Origin: Diadema setosum
Lineage: Eukaryota > Echinodermata > Echinoidea > Diadematoida > Diadematidae
Reading direction: 5' to 3'
NCBI GenBank assembly: GCA_033980235.1
Contig: CM067080.1
Location: 62,001-126,000 of the forward strand
Length of the DNA: 64,000 bases
Part shown: positions 1 through 11,835 of the stretch, in pieces
Numbering within the stretch: position 1 is the stretch's first letter
Layout: each line of letters begins with the position of its first letter
Translations under genes and position numbers: made by a program
The notes under the pieces: model-generated
The model's input: the letters and a program-made list of their open reading frames with translations, nothing else
Told to the model about the DNA's origin: nothing
Databases searched by the model: none

Positions 1-1
1 C

Positions 2-265
2 AGGGCCCAGGTTCACAGAAGCCTCCCAGTCCCCACAGATACAAATACGGCCTCCACTCAAACTAACAAACGGCAACTCCCTCCTACAACATCCATTCTC
101 CTAGTAGAAAAACTAGTCTCCTTTGTGAGCACAGTTATCAACAATCTTCATGCGGCTGATTCTGACCACAAGAGAATCATGTTAGTTGTTCAATCTGCAA
201 ACACTTGCTTCGATGTGGTCGTTTCCCAGGAAAAGATATTCGAACTCCTACACCAGATCCAATAA
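2..265 (+). CDS. LINE ORF1, C-terminal part (5' end outside the window)
   Basis: Frame 2 is open from the left edge to a TAA at 263-265, giving about 87 residues. The tail is hydrophilic and predicted helical (contains KLVSFVSTVINNLH and ends ELLHQIQ). I infer it is the end of ORF1, the nucleic-acid-binding chaperone protein of I/Nimb-type non-LTR elements, because it sits directly upstream of ORF2 on the same strand. No CCHC knuckle is visible in this fragment; it would lie further upstream. The stop codon overlaps the ATG of ORF2 by one base (TAATG, 263-267). The ORF1 assignment rests on position, not on a recognised domain. Confidence 0.6.
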   Translation, partial: RAQVHRSLPVPTDTNTASTQTNKRQLPPTTSILLVEKLVSFVSTVINNLHAADSDHKRIMLVVQSANTCFDVVVSQEKIFELLHQIQ

Positions 266-3200
266 TGGATCTGAGCCTCATTATTTGGCAGTGGAACGCC
301 AGAGGGCTCCCCTCTAATGGCGCGGAGCTGACTCAACACATCTACTCCTCCCCTTCTCCCCCACATGTTATCCTCGTGCAAGAGACCTGGTGTCACGATG
401 ACACAAATTTCTCCATTCCTAAGTATACTGCTCTGTGGCGCAATCGCGTCTCATCACGTGGAGGTGGCTGTGCAATTTTTATTCATCAAGACGTAAATTT
501 CAGCAATGTTCATTATTTCCCTCACCTAGAGGGCTTAAAAGTCAATATTCTGTATAGAAATGTTTCTGTCACTGTGATAAATTTTTACAATCCCATAAAA
601 AGATTGTCCACACAAGATTTACTTTCACTTACAGTCGACTGCCTGCCATACTATGTCATTGGAGGAGATTTTAACGCCCACCATCCTGCATGGGGAGGAA
701 CCACTATGGACCTCAACGGAAAAGTCATATTTGAATTTTGCAATGATCACGATATTGTTATACTTAACGATTCCTCAGCAACACGCTTTGACATTGCTAG
801 AGGATCTTCCACATCAATTGACCTCACTCTTGTTCCTCCGTCATTAGCCCCCCACTGTAACTGGTCGGTATCCCCGTTTTCCCTCGGGAGTGATCATTAC
901 CTTATATATTGCAGTGTTCATTTTACTTTGCCATTAAAGCGACTTTCCATACCTAGCGCTTCCTCTCAAAATCATGACAATCTTCCGCCCCGTTGGGCTT
1001 TTCGAAGAGCCAATTGGGAATTATTTCAGCGTGAACTAGAATTGTTACATCATTCACACAGCTCCCGTCCAGCAAATATTTACGATTTGTATGATCTTTT
1101 TTTACAATGTATTACCCAAGCTGCTAATGCTTCTATTCCCCTCCAGACCCCGACCTGTCGCCCACCTCTTCCCTGGTGGTCGGCGGCCTGTTCGAGAGCT
1201 GTCCGCGACCGTCATCGTGCCAAACGCAAGCTTGATAAGTCATATCTTTACGATGACTTAATGACTTATCTACAATTCAATGCTGCAGCCAGGCGCACCA
1301 TTATATCAGCCAAACGTTCTCATTTCACTACTTTTTGCAACTCTTTGAACCGTTTTTCCCCACTCTCAGATGTATGGCGCAAAGTAAAACTATTGTCTAA
1401 CAATAACACCAGGAGTACCTTCCCACCCATACTTATAAACAATACTTATACTCATGACGCCCACTGTATCGCCAATGCTATGGCAGTTGCTTTCTCTCAA
1501 AAGCCTTCTTTAACTCCCACTCTCCCTCTCCCTACTTCCCAACCCCCATCCTATATACATGACAATGATTCTCCTCTCAACGCTCCTTTCACTCCCAAAG
1601 AGCTCGAAATGGCGATCAAAGCTTCCAAGAACTCAGCCCCTGGGGGCGATGGAATCAACAAACAGTTGTTAAGCCATTTAAATGACAATATGTTTTGCTC
1701 TCTGTTAGAGATTATTAACATGAGTTGGGAAACGTCTGTGATCCCGCCCCAATGGAAACACTCCATTATCAAGCCAATACTAAAGCCTGGCAAGGACAAA
1801 CACTCCATCAGCTCCTACCGCCCAATTTCTCTCACACCTATTGTATGTAAACTCATGGAACGTATGATTGTCCGTAGACTCTCGTACATTATTGATAAAT
1901 ATGATTTAATTTCTTCCCATCAGTCTGCTTTCCTCCGACATCGTAGAATTCTCAATAATCTCCTTTGCTTAGAATCCGAAGTAAGGAAATCCCTATTCAG
2001 TAAAGGATATACGGTCGCTATCTTTCTTGACATTTGTCAAGCCTTCGACTCTATTAATCATCAGGCACTGCTTTCCAGACTTTACTCAGTGGGACTTCGA
2101 GGCCGATTTCTAAGCTGGGTACAAAGTTTTCTGGACTCACGAACTTTTCAGGTGCAAATAAACTCCACACTTTCAGACATTCGTACATGCCAAGCTGGCC
2201 TCCCGCAAGGCAGCGTCATTAGTCCTCTATTATTCAATTTGTTTATTGATGAAATTATACATTATTGTGCATCAAACGTGTCTATGTATGCTGACGACAT
2301 CGCTTTATGGCATTCTTCTACCAGTCTTCGTCACATCAATACAAAACTCCAGTCCGATGTGAATAGCATCTCTGATTGGATGACACAGTATGGACTCTCT
2401 CTCTCTACTAATAAGTCTAAAGTGGTTATATTTCACTCTCGCCCAGTTTCTCCCACAGGTTTCTGCATTCGTCTCCAGAACGCTCCGCTTGAAGTCGTCC
2501 CTTCTCATAAATACCTAGGGGTTACCCTTGATTACTCCTTGTCATGGTCCCCTCATGTTCAAGACATCTTAATGAAATGCAACAAACGGTTAAACCTCCT
2601 CCGTTCGCTAACCGGTTCAAACTGGGGCGCCGATACACAAATCCTTCTCTTACTCTACCGGTCTCTAGTCCGCCCTCATCTCGACTATGCCTGTGAAATC
2701 TACGGTTCTTTATCCCCGCTCCTTTCAAGCAAACTAGATACAGTACAGGGCCATGCCCTTCGAATATGCACCGGCGCGCTACCATCCACTGCCCTGCATG
2801 CACTTCAAGTAGAATGTAACGAACCACCACTCCATATACGCCGTGAAAGGGCCGCCTTCAATTACTGCGCCTACATATACACACTGTCCCCACTTCACCC
2901 CGTCCGAAAAGCCATTGTCTACTGCTGGCAATACTCTTCGAATAAATGGCCACAAAACAAACTTCCTTTCGCTCTCCGAGTCAAGCCGCTTACGGACACT
3001 TTCCTAAAGCTGCAACCAATGCATGTTTATCCCAGTCCCCCTTGGTCCATTGAACATCCCAATATTGACCTCTCCCTTCACAGCTCATGTCCCAAGACCG
3101 CCCTCCCTTCAGCGCAATATCAAACTGCTCTTCAAACCATAAAGACCACATATTCAAACCACCTGACAATTTACACTGACGGTTCCCATGATCCCTCCAC

Positions 3201-4002
3201 TAACTGTTCTGGCATTGGAATTTACGTACCTCACTATCGTCATGAAATAAGTGAAAGGGTTTCACCCATCTCAATTTGTCGTACAGAACTGGTAGCAATT
3301 CTTCTTTCCCTATCATGGCTGGAATCCTCTCCCCCTCTCAGAGCTGTTATTTTCTCAGATTCTCTCAGTGCCTTGACACTTTTGAATAACCATACCTCAA
3401 ATATCCTTGACCTTCCCAATGAAGTCCTTCTTAAATGCTCAAATCTTGTAATGAATGGGTGTGACATCACTTTAGCATGGGTACCAGCTCACTGTGGTCT
3501 AGCGGGCAACGAAAAAGCCGATTATCTTGCCAAACAAAGTTTACGTAAGAACATTACAATCAGTGTTCCTCTAAGTGTTGATGATATACGACATGTAATT
3601 AAACATAGGTGTTTTGACGCTTGGAACGCGTTATGGCGCTCGTCCAAGAAAGGACGCCATCTTTTCAACATCCAACCCTGTGCCTCAAACACCTTCACCT
3701 TTGAAAGTCTGAATAGACGTGATGAAATAATAACTCACCGACTCCGCATGGGCAGAGCAAGATTAGCAACTTTTTATCATATTATCCGTAAGCATCCCAC
3801 TGGTCTTTGCTCAATATGCAATGCACTGGAAACCGTGGAACATTATCTATTACACTGCAAACAACACACAAATCAACGTACAAATCTCATGCGTGCTATC
3901 CATAAGCAATCACTAAACATCTCTGATTTACTCGCAAATCACAAAGCTCTGGACGCAGTTATTGCCTTTGTCAAGGAAACCAACAAATATCACAGTATTT
4001 AA
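265..4002 (+). CDS. LINE ORF2 polyprotein: endonuclease, reverse transcriptase, RNase H, zinc-knuckle-like tail
   Basis: This is an uninterrupted 1245-residue frame. An ATG at 205 is in frame, but I place the start at 265 because it overlaps the ORF1 stop and the residues after it (DLSLIIWQWNARG) begin the endonuclease. Domains in order: apurinic-type endonuclease with QETW (Glu about 40), GGDFNAHH (about 133) and SDH (about 209); reverse transcriptase with SYRPISL (about 516), the first catalytic Asp in FLDICQAFD (about 589), AGLPQGSVISP (about 644) and YADD (about 676); RNase H with the D-E-D-D set at about 972, 1008, 1032 and 1086; and a C-terminal Cys/His segment CSIC-HYLLHC from about 1182. 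RNase H after RT is typical of the I group (I, Nimb and relatives). The protein would nick the target and prime reverse transcription from it. All catalytic motifs are intact, so the copy is young or was recently active. Confidence 0.95.
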   Translation: MDLSLIIWQWNARGLPSNGAELTQHIYSSPSPPHVILVQETWCHDDTNFSIPKYTALWRNRVSSRGGGCAIFIHQDVNFSNVHYFPHLEGLKVNILYRNVSVTVINFYNPIKRLSTQDLLSLTVDCLPYYVIGGDFNAHHPAWGGTTMDLNGKVIFEFCNDHDIVILNDSSATRFDIARGSSTSIDLTLVPPSLAPHCNWSVSPFSLGSDHYLIYCSVHFTLPLKRLSIPSASSQNHDNLPPRWAFRRANWELFQRELELLHHSHSSRPANIYDLYDLFLQCITQAANASIPLQTPTCRPPLPWWSAACSRAVRDRHRAKRKLDKSYLYDDLMTYLQFNAAARRTIISAKRSHFTTFCNSLNRFSPLSDVWRKVKLLSNNNTRSTFPPILINNTYTHDAHCIANAMAVAFSQKPSLTPTLPLPTSQPPSYIHDNDSPLNAPFTPKELEMAIKASKNSAPGGDGINKQLLSHLNDNMFCSLLEIINMSWETSVIPPQWKHSIIKPILKPGKDKHSISSYRPISLTPIVCKLMERMIVRRLSYIIDKYDLISSHQSAFLRHRRILNNLLCLESEVRKSLFSKGYTVAIFLDICQAFDSINHQALLSRLYSVGLRGRFLSWVQSFLDSRTFQVQINSTLSDIRTCQAGLPQGSVISPLLFNLFIDEIIHYCASNVSMYADDIALWHSSTSLRHINTKLQSDVNSISDWMTQYGLSLSTNKSKVVIFHSRPVSPTGFCIRLQNAPLEVVPSHKYLGVTLDYSLSWSPHVQDILMKCNKRLNLLRSLTGSNWGADTQILLLLYRSLVRPHLDYACEIYGSLSPLLSSKLDTVQGHALRICTGALPSTALHALQVECNEPPLHIRRERAAFNYCAYIYTLSPLHPVRKAIVYCWQYSSNKWPQNKLPFALRVKPLTDTFLKLQPMHVYPSPPWSIEHPNIDLSLHSSCPKTALPSAQYQTALQTIKTTYSNHLTIYTDGSHDPSTNCSGIGIYVPHYRHEISERVSPISICRTELVAILLSLSWLESSPPLRAVIFSDSLSALTLLNNHTSNILDLPNEVLLKCSNLVMNGCDITLAWVPAHCGLAGNEKADYLAKQSLRKNITISVPLSVDDIRHVIKHRCFDAWNALWRSSKKGRHLFNIQPCASNTFTFESLNRRDEIITHRLRMGRARLATFYHIIRKHPTGLCSICNALETVEHYLLHCKQHTNQRTNLMRAIHKQSLNISDLLANHKALDAVIAFVKETNKYHSI

Positions 4003-4559
4003 GATTGCATAACTTTGCTGTAGCATGGACTTTGCAAAGTCTTGCAGAATGTACATGTACTTTATCATTTTGCAAACGTAGATTTCAAGATATTTTTTGA
4101 GTCGTCGTATCATATGTTAATATGCATTATTGTTATTATCAATTACTTGTTTATTAATAATGTCTCCCACGTTGCTGTGGAATGCATTTGAAGATGTATG
4201 TACATGTATCATACATCTTCATATATAATTGCGAGTTGCCTATACACACGTCATGTTGGCATATATCTGCTTATCAATGATATGTGGGTTTTTGTGTTTG
4301 TTTCGCTTGTTTTTTTTTTGGTTTTTTTTGGTTTTTTTTTTTCTCATGCTTGACTGTGATAAATCTCACTTATGTTTTATTTAGTCTCGTTTTCCCCTTC
4401 CCAGTACACAGGGGAAGGACTTTCAATCTCTCCTATCCTCAGCGTTATAGACCTTCACGACATTCGCAGCGCACATCGCTCTCCGGTCCCCTCCGACAAC
4501 AAGCCGACCTTGGTCAGCCGTCACGTCGAGGCCTCCATCCGTCCACCTCGCCTCTAGGT
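4003..4559 (+). other. LINE 3' untranslated region and unassigned sequence
   Basis: No gene is visible. The stretch starts at the ORF2 stop and contains long T-runs (about 4308-4344) and a short CT-rich part ending in CCTCTAGGT just before element A. A LINE 3' UTR is expected here, but I cannot place its end: no poly(A) or simple tandem tail is obvious. Element A may have inserted into the LINE tail. Confidence 0.4.
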
Positions 4560-5321
4560 GCCGGTGTCACAGGCGATCCGTTCCGGCCAGTCGATAAGTT
4601 CCGCCGGAACTTATCGGCGGACTTTGGCCGGTATATCAGATCCCCCAGATCCAATCGGCGGGATTTTTGCCTCACCGCCGATAAGATCCCCCACCGCCGA
4701 TTCGATCCGGGTCTCTTCCGTATACAATGTATACAAAGTGGTAATGGGGAAACACCCCTTCAGTAAAATGTACTTTTCCAGTCTCCCTCTACAGCCAATG
4801 AACTTCTCCAAATCTCTCTGACCAGCCAACCGAACAAAGTTGCCAATTTGAAACCCGGACTACAAAGCGATTCCTTTTTTTTCCCCCTCCCTTATCTCTT
4901 TCGACGTCATGATGGCCATGGTACAGTCACAGAACTCTGCTTTGTAGAGTTCTGCACGATGTGACGTTGGTCATGCCAACCTCTCTCTGATTTGAATAAT
5001 TTTGAACAGAATAACCAAATGAGTTACTGTAATTGGGATGTTCGGCATGCTTCATGTTAACTACTGTAATACAAGGAGCTTCATATTAAACATACTATGA
5101 GCTCAAATAGTCCACCTTCGTTTTAATGTCTATTTTCAGGGCACAGAGTCTAATCATTTTAGTGCGATATAACGACCAATATAATCGCCAACGTCATACA
5201 TGCATGTTCGTTTGGTTCATTATTTTTTCAGTTGTAACAACTAAAGATGACGGGATGAATTTTGTTTTTGTGTGTTCAGTTGTCTTTATTATATCTTGTG
5301 TCCGTGTGTATGTGCATATGA

Positions 5322-5330
5322 ATGTGTGTG

Positions 5331-5371
<41 letters not shown>
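5322..5371. repeat. (TG)n microsatellite
   Basis: An almost pure TG tract with one TTTG interruption. It lies inside copy A; copy B has only a short degenerate TG stretch at the homologous place (about 13800-13823), so it expanded after the copies separated. Confidence 0.95.
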
Positions 5372-5439
5372 TTCTCTTTTGGGGAGGCGGTCTATCAATA
5401 CCGCACAGAGATTACTTCAAACAGGCAAGGTATTCTAAA

Positions 5440-5660
5440 GAGATACAGTATAGTTTTGGCTGAGATGGGCGATTGAAAATTTAACGTTTTGCAAGATAAT
5501 TAGAAAGCACATTTGAAATAGATAGCATACGATTCTAAGAGAAATTGAAAGTACCGATTATACAAAATCGGTTTGGACTGAAAAAAGAAAATACATGTGT
5601 GGTGGGCAGATAAGGTGGAGAGTCTCTGTTTATGCAGTGCGTATAAAAAAAAAAAACACG
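5440..5660. mobile_element. Degenerate TTAA family-2 MITE fragment
   Basis: Contains the family-2 left arm (TTAACGTTTTGCAAGATAAT, then AGCATACGATTCTAAG), as in the better copies at 25981-26372 and 38276-38653. The same MITE occupies the homologous place in copy B, so its insertion predates the duplication of the large element. Confidence 0.6.
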
Positions 5661-5770
5661 CAACAAGATTTGATTTCAAATTTGTGAAGATTGTGTTAAC
5701 TTTACACCAAAGTGAGTAGCAACATCTTAAAACCATATAATACTCCTCTTCAAAATGATATTTATGCATA

Positions 5771-6568
5771 CACGGTCATGGATGGCTAAGTAATCATTCT
5801 TTTTAGACAATGGGTAAATTGGACTTGGGACCAAGTTTAGACACTGCAAGAATCAATGCACCTTATCAGAAATTAAGTTAACAGATGGAATAATGAAATT
5901 AATAATCACAACTTACCATTGTTTTTTTTTTTCCGGATATCTCTTTTTAACATTACATCCCATGCCCCTGAACACGGCCACCATTCCTTCCCACACAGAG
6001 ATTAGCTCTTTTCTACATCTCACGCACAGCCCTACGAATCATTGTGGCTTGATGGCGTAGAGCTTCAAATTCATCAGTGATTCTTTGTCTCAGAGTTGCA
6101 ATGTCAGGTTGAGGGATAATGAACACTTTGCTCTGAGATAACCCTAAAGAAAAAAAAATCGCAAGAAGTTAGATCCAGAGATTCTGGTGGCCAATCCACA
6201 TCATGATACAAGGCAATCACCCGATTTCCAAATACCTCAGCCAATCTGTTTCTTACTGCAACTAGTCGATGGGCTGGTGCGATATACTGTGCTCACCATA
6301 GGCGTCTGAACACACCACTTTGTTGCACAGGAAAATTTTCCATTAATTCAGGAATGACATGTTCATTTAAAATTTGTAAGCATCCATTTTCGTTGCGGTT
6401 GTTTTCAAAGAAGAAGGGCCCTAGGTATGTCTCACCAGTCTGAACATTAAAAAAAAAAAAAGGTGAATTGAAAAGGATTTATGCTGGTCTCACTAACTGA
6501 AACTTGGTCCCAAGTCCAATTTGACCCATTGTCCAAAAAGAATGATTACTCAGCCATCCATGACCGTG
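5771..6568 (-). mobile_element. mariner/Tc1-type element with about 68-bp TIRs and TA target duplication
   Basis: The termini CACGGTCATGGATGGC and GCCATCCATGACCGTG extend as near-perfect inverted repeats over 5771-5838 and 6500-6568. TA dinucleotides flank both sides (5769-5770 and 6569-6570). TA duplication is the hallmark of Tc1/mariner transposons. At 798 bp it is too short for a full transposase, and it holds only the broken C-terminal half described in the next entry. It lies inside large element A. Confidence 0.88.
6013..6445 (-). pseudogene. mariner/IS630-type transposase, broken C-terminal part
   Basis: Conceptual translation of the minus strand gives recognisable blocks of a mariner-like DDE transposase: YLGPFFFENN, then PAHRLVAVRNRLAEVFG, then VDWPPESLDLTSCDFF and an ATLRQRITDEFEALRH tail before a stop at 6013-6015. 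The conserved WPPRSPDLTP-CDFFLWG signature is degraded, and the Asp-Gly expected before APAHR is replaced, so that catalytic position is lost. At least one in-frame TGA and a probable small frame change after CDFFSLG interrupt it. The protein would have cut and rejoined the TIRs at TA sites; this copy cannot. It is inside the TIRs of 5771-6568, so it is the element's own relic. Confidence 0.8.
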
Positions 6569-7077
6569 TAAGAATAAATAAGATGTTCAGTTCAAATTTC
6601 ATAATTGCATTTTCTCAATGATGAGATTACAAAATTATTGACAATAAAACAAGAATACCAAATATATACAATCATGTCTTTTGATTGAAGAAGAAGAAGA
6701 AAAAAAAAACATTCTTGACACAAATGTACATGGTCATATCATGTCAATATGTCACAAATAAGTATCATAAATATGATGGAGCCTATACATAAAAAGCTTT
6801 AACGCTTGTAAAACTGTAGGTTCCCAAATTCATAGGCATATAATTATACGGAGAACGGATATGTTTGTCTTGACCAACTAAAATTATATCAGTACAAAAA
6901 TCGATAAAGAATAAAGTAATGAACCACATAGATATCGCACAAACCAGACTGTATACGGATCTCGCTTGTTTGAAAATGAATGCTATGTATTAAAGATGTA
7001 TCGGTACCATTAAATAACTTTAATAACTTGAAGCTGCGGACAAGGACAAAAGACTGGGAGTATCAAAAAAAAAGTTG

Positions 7078-7385
7078 CTAAACACTTGGAAGTGTGTATG
7101 CACTAAGTAATAACTGTTTTAATTTGCGTTTGAAGGTGAATAAAGACAAAGAAGAAGTAATATCTTGAGGGAGGTCATTCCAATATCTGGGTCCAGTAAA
7201 TACAATTTTTTTCTTTGCAAAAATAGTGCGAGTACGGGGAAGGTGATAGGCGTCACTCTGGCAAGTGGGATAACAGTGGACAGAGCGATTCCTTTTGAAC
7301 ATGTGGATAAAAACAGATGGTAATTCGTTAGTTGAAGAAGAATGATGGTCAAGGTAAACAAGATAATGACCGATTTAACACACCG
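7078..7385 (-). pseudogene. LINE reverse-transcriptase C-terminus, 5'-truncated fragment
   Basis: The minus strand is open from about 7385 to a stop near 7078 and encodes the usual end of a CR1/jockey-like LINE ORF2: a VYLDHHSSS segment, then ..IVFTGPRYWNDLPQDI.. and ..LFTFKRKLKQLLL near the stop. The GP-x-x-WN-x-LP and FKRKLK blocks are typical of this family's C-terminal tail after the RT. The catalytic domains are absent, as in most 5'-truncated LINE copies. It faces away from the plus-strand LINE remnant that starts at 7383, so two unrelated insertions meet here. Confidence 0.72.
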
Positions 7386-7515
7386 TCTGTAAGGTTACTA
7401 TTGCCTGAACAGATCAGGTATCAGACTCTGTCCTCCTCGCACAAAGCGTACCCGTTTTAGAAGTGCTTTTGTCCCGGATTCCATTCACACGTATAATGCC
7501 AGAGTAATTAGATAA
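7383..7515 (+). pseudogene. Second LINE reverse-transcriptase C-terminus, decayed
   Basis: The plus strand encodes LLLPEQIRYQTL in one frame and RTRFRSAFVPDSIHTYN followed by a TAA (7513-7515) in another. This resembles the Arg-rich tail of LINE ORF2 proteins with one frame change. It is probably the coding end of the LINE whose 3' UTR and tail run to 8930. The assignment is based on the short R-x-R-F-x-S-F-P-pattern only. Confidence 0.5.
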
Positions 7516-8930
<1,415 letters not shown>

Positions 8931-9167
8931 CATGCATAGCTCCATTTTACTCCGCTGCATACACAATTTGTTTGCAGACTATTAGACCAACATTCTTTTT
9001 CGTTTTGAAGTACAGCTGAACAATGATTGTCTTATCAGAACAAAGCTCACCGAAAAAAAAAAAAAACATGTTTATCCTTGCTGTACCCTACCAGCAAAAC
9101 CTCCCTCTCTCCTCCTTCCCACTTCAAGCAGTCTCTTATAAATGTAGGACTTTATAACTATAGTATA

Positions 9168-10370
9168 GGCTTTCCCGGCCAATTTCGCACTTTTGTCAGT
9201 CCATTTGATAAAAGGTTCATTCAATTTAGCGAAAATCCTCGTCACTGCACATTCTGTCATTCAAAATTGCAACTAGTTTGTTCAATTTAGCATTTCGGTC
9301 AATGAAATTCGCACATGTGCCTTTCGAATGCGTAAAACGGGCATTCAAATTGGCACGTGCTCTTCAGTCATTCAAATTCGCCAGCACTGGCGGAAAATGG
9401 TATTTCAGTCATTCAATTTCGCGTATGGGCAGTCAAATTCCAAACATGTTCATTCAAATTGGCGTAATGTTATTTCTATTTTGAAAAGGTGAGAACCGTG
9501 ATTTATACGTATTTAAATGTGAATTTTTGTTTCATCCACACACTGTTAAGTATATAGTAAAGGTATCTTTGACCCTAAATAACTCAAGTTTGTTGTTCTG
9601 TAACGCCCCTCTTCTTCCATACATGTTATCAGAACTAGACTCTATACATGCCATGCTTGCACCAGTACCATAGATTAACTTCACTTTCTTATGTCTAGTC
9701 ATAGCAGCACGAGTTAGATACAGGCGTATCTCTCAAGAAAACAGGGAGAGAATCATAGAAGCATTTGAGGGTAATAACCCTGACAAATTGATGGCTAGAG
9801 CTGATCCAAGAACTTTTATTTATTCCTAATGATAATTAACGCAATCTAGCACCCACCAAATGAAAATAATGAAACATGCAGATGAAAGAAATAATAATGT
9901 AAATTGAAACCTCCTTCTCCAATTATTGACAAAACAAAATTAAGATCAATGTATCTGTGAATGAAATAATGCAATCGAACATTATAAACACATACACTTA
10001 TTTTGAAAGTATGTTGCAAAGGTGATATCAGAATAAAAGCATAAACTTGTCTGCTAAATTGACTGCAGTAATTGCGAAATTGGATGCCCAAGAATGAATT
10101 CGAATGAACGAGCGCAGCGTTTACGTGATCACGTGACTATCGTGCTAAATTGAATGAACGATTTGCGAAATGGTGCTTGTCTTACGAATTTGAACTGAGA
10201 AAGTGCTGATTCGAATGATGTAAAAGGTAATTTGAATGCTCCAAAATTAATTTGAATGAAAAGATTATAAAATTGAAATACCGAACATGCCGTCTAGGCT
10301 AAATTGTGCTAAATTGAATGCAGCAATTAGGAATTGGACTGAAAAAAGTGCGAAATTGGCCGGGAAAACC
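9168..10370. mobile_element. 1.2-kb TIR element with two mirrored arrays of an AATTTCGC-like motif
   Basis: The termini GGCTTTCCCGGCCAATTTCG and the inverse of CGAAATTGGCCGGGAAAACC form a TIR of about 36 bp with two mismatches. TATA lies on both sides (9164-9167 and 10371-10374). Copy B has a single uninterrupted TATTATC here (about 17210-17221), which supports a 4-bp TATA duplication. The first 310 bp hold about ten degenerate copies of CATTCAAATTNGC in one orientation, and the last 290 bp about ten in the opposite orientation; the 600-bp centre lacks them. No protein is encoded. I infer a non-autonomous DNA transposon with iterated subterminal binding sites. Confidence 0.8.
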
Positions 10371-10854
10371 TATATTATCATGCTCTTTCGTTGAACTATT
10401 CTTTGAAGTTTTGTCTATAAATAAAGGCTAATCGCACACTGTCTGTGCAACGGCTCCAGATGATCGACTAGTACGTATTTGTGCATGCTACTTAGCTAAT
10501 ACATTGTAAGCCCTACAGTGATTCATTTCTTCGCGCCACTTGTACGAGGCTATAATATGAATCATTTAAAGGGAAATTATCAGAACGTAAAAACAGGTTT
10601 GTCCTTGATATCATTTTAAAAATGAAGAAATAGCTTTCTTAGATTTTTGGCTTCGGTATAGGCATCCACAATAAACAGATATCATTTTGTTTTTAATGAG
10701 GCCTACTCGCACAACCCGGATAGGATCGACGGTTGCGGAACGTTTCTGCGTACTGCCTATTGTGCGGTATATTCGTTCCGCGGAACTAATCGACTGGATT
10801 CAGCCGGTATATCGGTTCCCCCGGAACCCGGAACGGATCGACTGTGACACCGGA

Positions 10855-10897
10855 ATCTGCAGCGAGCGGGTTTGGGGAGTCACTCGCTGCTGCAGAT
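10855..10897. repeat. Imperfect hairpin next to the right end of element A
   Basis: Arms ATCTGCAGCGAG and CTCGCTGCTGCAGAT pair with a 3-base bulge around a G-rich loop. It begins within two bases of the element A terminus. Its function is unknown. Confidence 0.7.
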
Positions 10898-11284
10898 CCC
10901 GGCATCTCCCTCAATGGGTCTCTATTATATAAAATATATACATGTATATTGTCTTACGTTCCTTGCGGGTGTTTCCCTAGCAAGAACAGGGGATCTTTTC
11001 GTTCATATACCTATAGTGTAATTTTATAAATGATACATTTTTCATTATTTTTGTGGTGAGAACAACTTAAAATGTTTGTTAACCCCTTTCGTATGAGTCG
11101 CCTGCACCTAATTAATACTTTAAATCTGTGGTTTGAATTTACTTTGAAGATTGTCATGACTCCCACTTTCTGGCACTAAATTGTACTTTGTACTTTTTAT
11201 TTTTTGGGGCTTGAAGCCCGCAGGTATACTCATACGTCTTTGATTCCAGGATTATATCTGTATCATATTTCTCCGTTGTTTGCT
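10898..11284. other. No gene seen
   Basis: AT-rich sequence without a coherent reading frame, inverted repeat or recognisable family. Confidence 0.6.
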
Positions 11285-11424
11285 GCAAATATTTTTCTGT
11301 ATCAACGCCTTAGAGCTCCTTGATATAAACACTGCAAATATTTTTCTGTATATGCAAATATTTTTCTGTATCAACGCCTTAGAGCTCCTTGATATAAACA
11401 CTGTATATATATATATATATTTTC
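11285..11424. repeat. Tandem duplication of about 70 bp plus (TA)n
   Basis: GCAAATATTTTTCTGTAT starts at 11285, 11334 and 11354. The first and third copies are both followed by CAACGCCTTAGAGCTCCTTG, so a roughly 70-bp block is repeated with a partial copy between. A short TA run follows. Confidence 0.9.
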
Positions 11425-11697
11425 TTCTCTCTTTCGAAACAATGATACAGTTATAGTAATTTTATCTATTTCGTAAATAACATATCATTGTGTGTGTGCT
11501 CTATTTAAATACTGTACATTATTTTGGGTTGAACCATGATATGGGTGTGTCTGTGCGCGGTTGGAGGTGTGTGTATGTGGTTGAGTGTGTGCACGTGGAT
11601 GAGTTAGTGTGCGGTACACGCGCGCGTGTATTGTGTAGTTATTTAAGTTTGTCTGAAGAATATGAGGTATTCATCAATATCATATCATCAATACCAC

Positions 11698-11835
11698 GAG
11701 CTCCCTCGTGGAGACGTAATGAGCTCCTTTATGGAGACAATATGAGCTCCCTCGTGGAGACTTTATGAGCTCCTTTGTGGAGACAACATGAGCTCCCTCG
11801 TGGAGACGATATGAGCTCCCTCGAGGAGACTTGGT
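11698..11835. repeat. 23-bp minisatellite, six units
   Basis: GAGCTCC starts at 11698, 11721, 11744, 11767, 11790 and 11813, an exact 23-base period. Each unit carries GAGCTCC followed by a TCGTGGAGAC-like half, and some adjacent parts (CCACGAG with CTCGTGG) can pair. Short reading frames across it translate the repeat in shifting frames and are not genes. Confidence 0.95.

Noticed and set aside
4284..4766. 160-residue frame with a Phe-rich start
   Set aside because: Begins in T-runs and crosses the boundary of element A; no domain.
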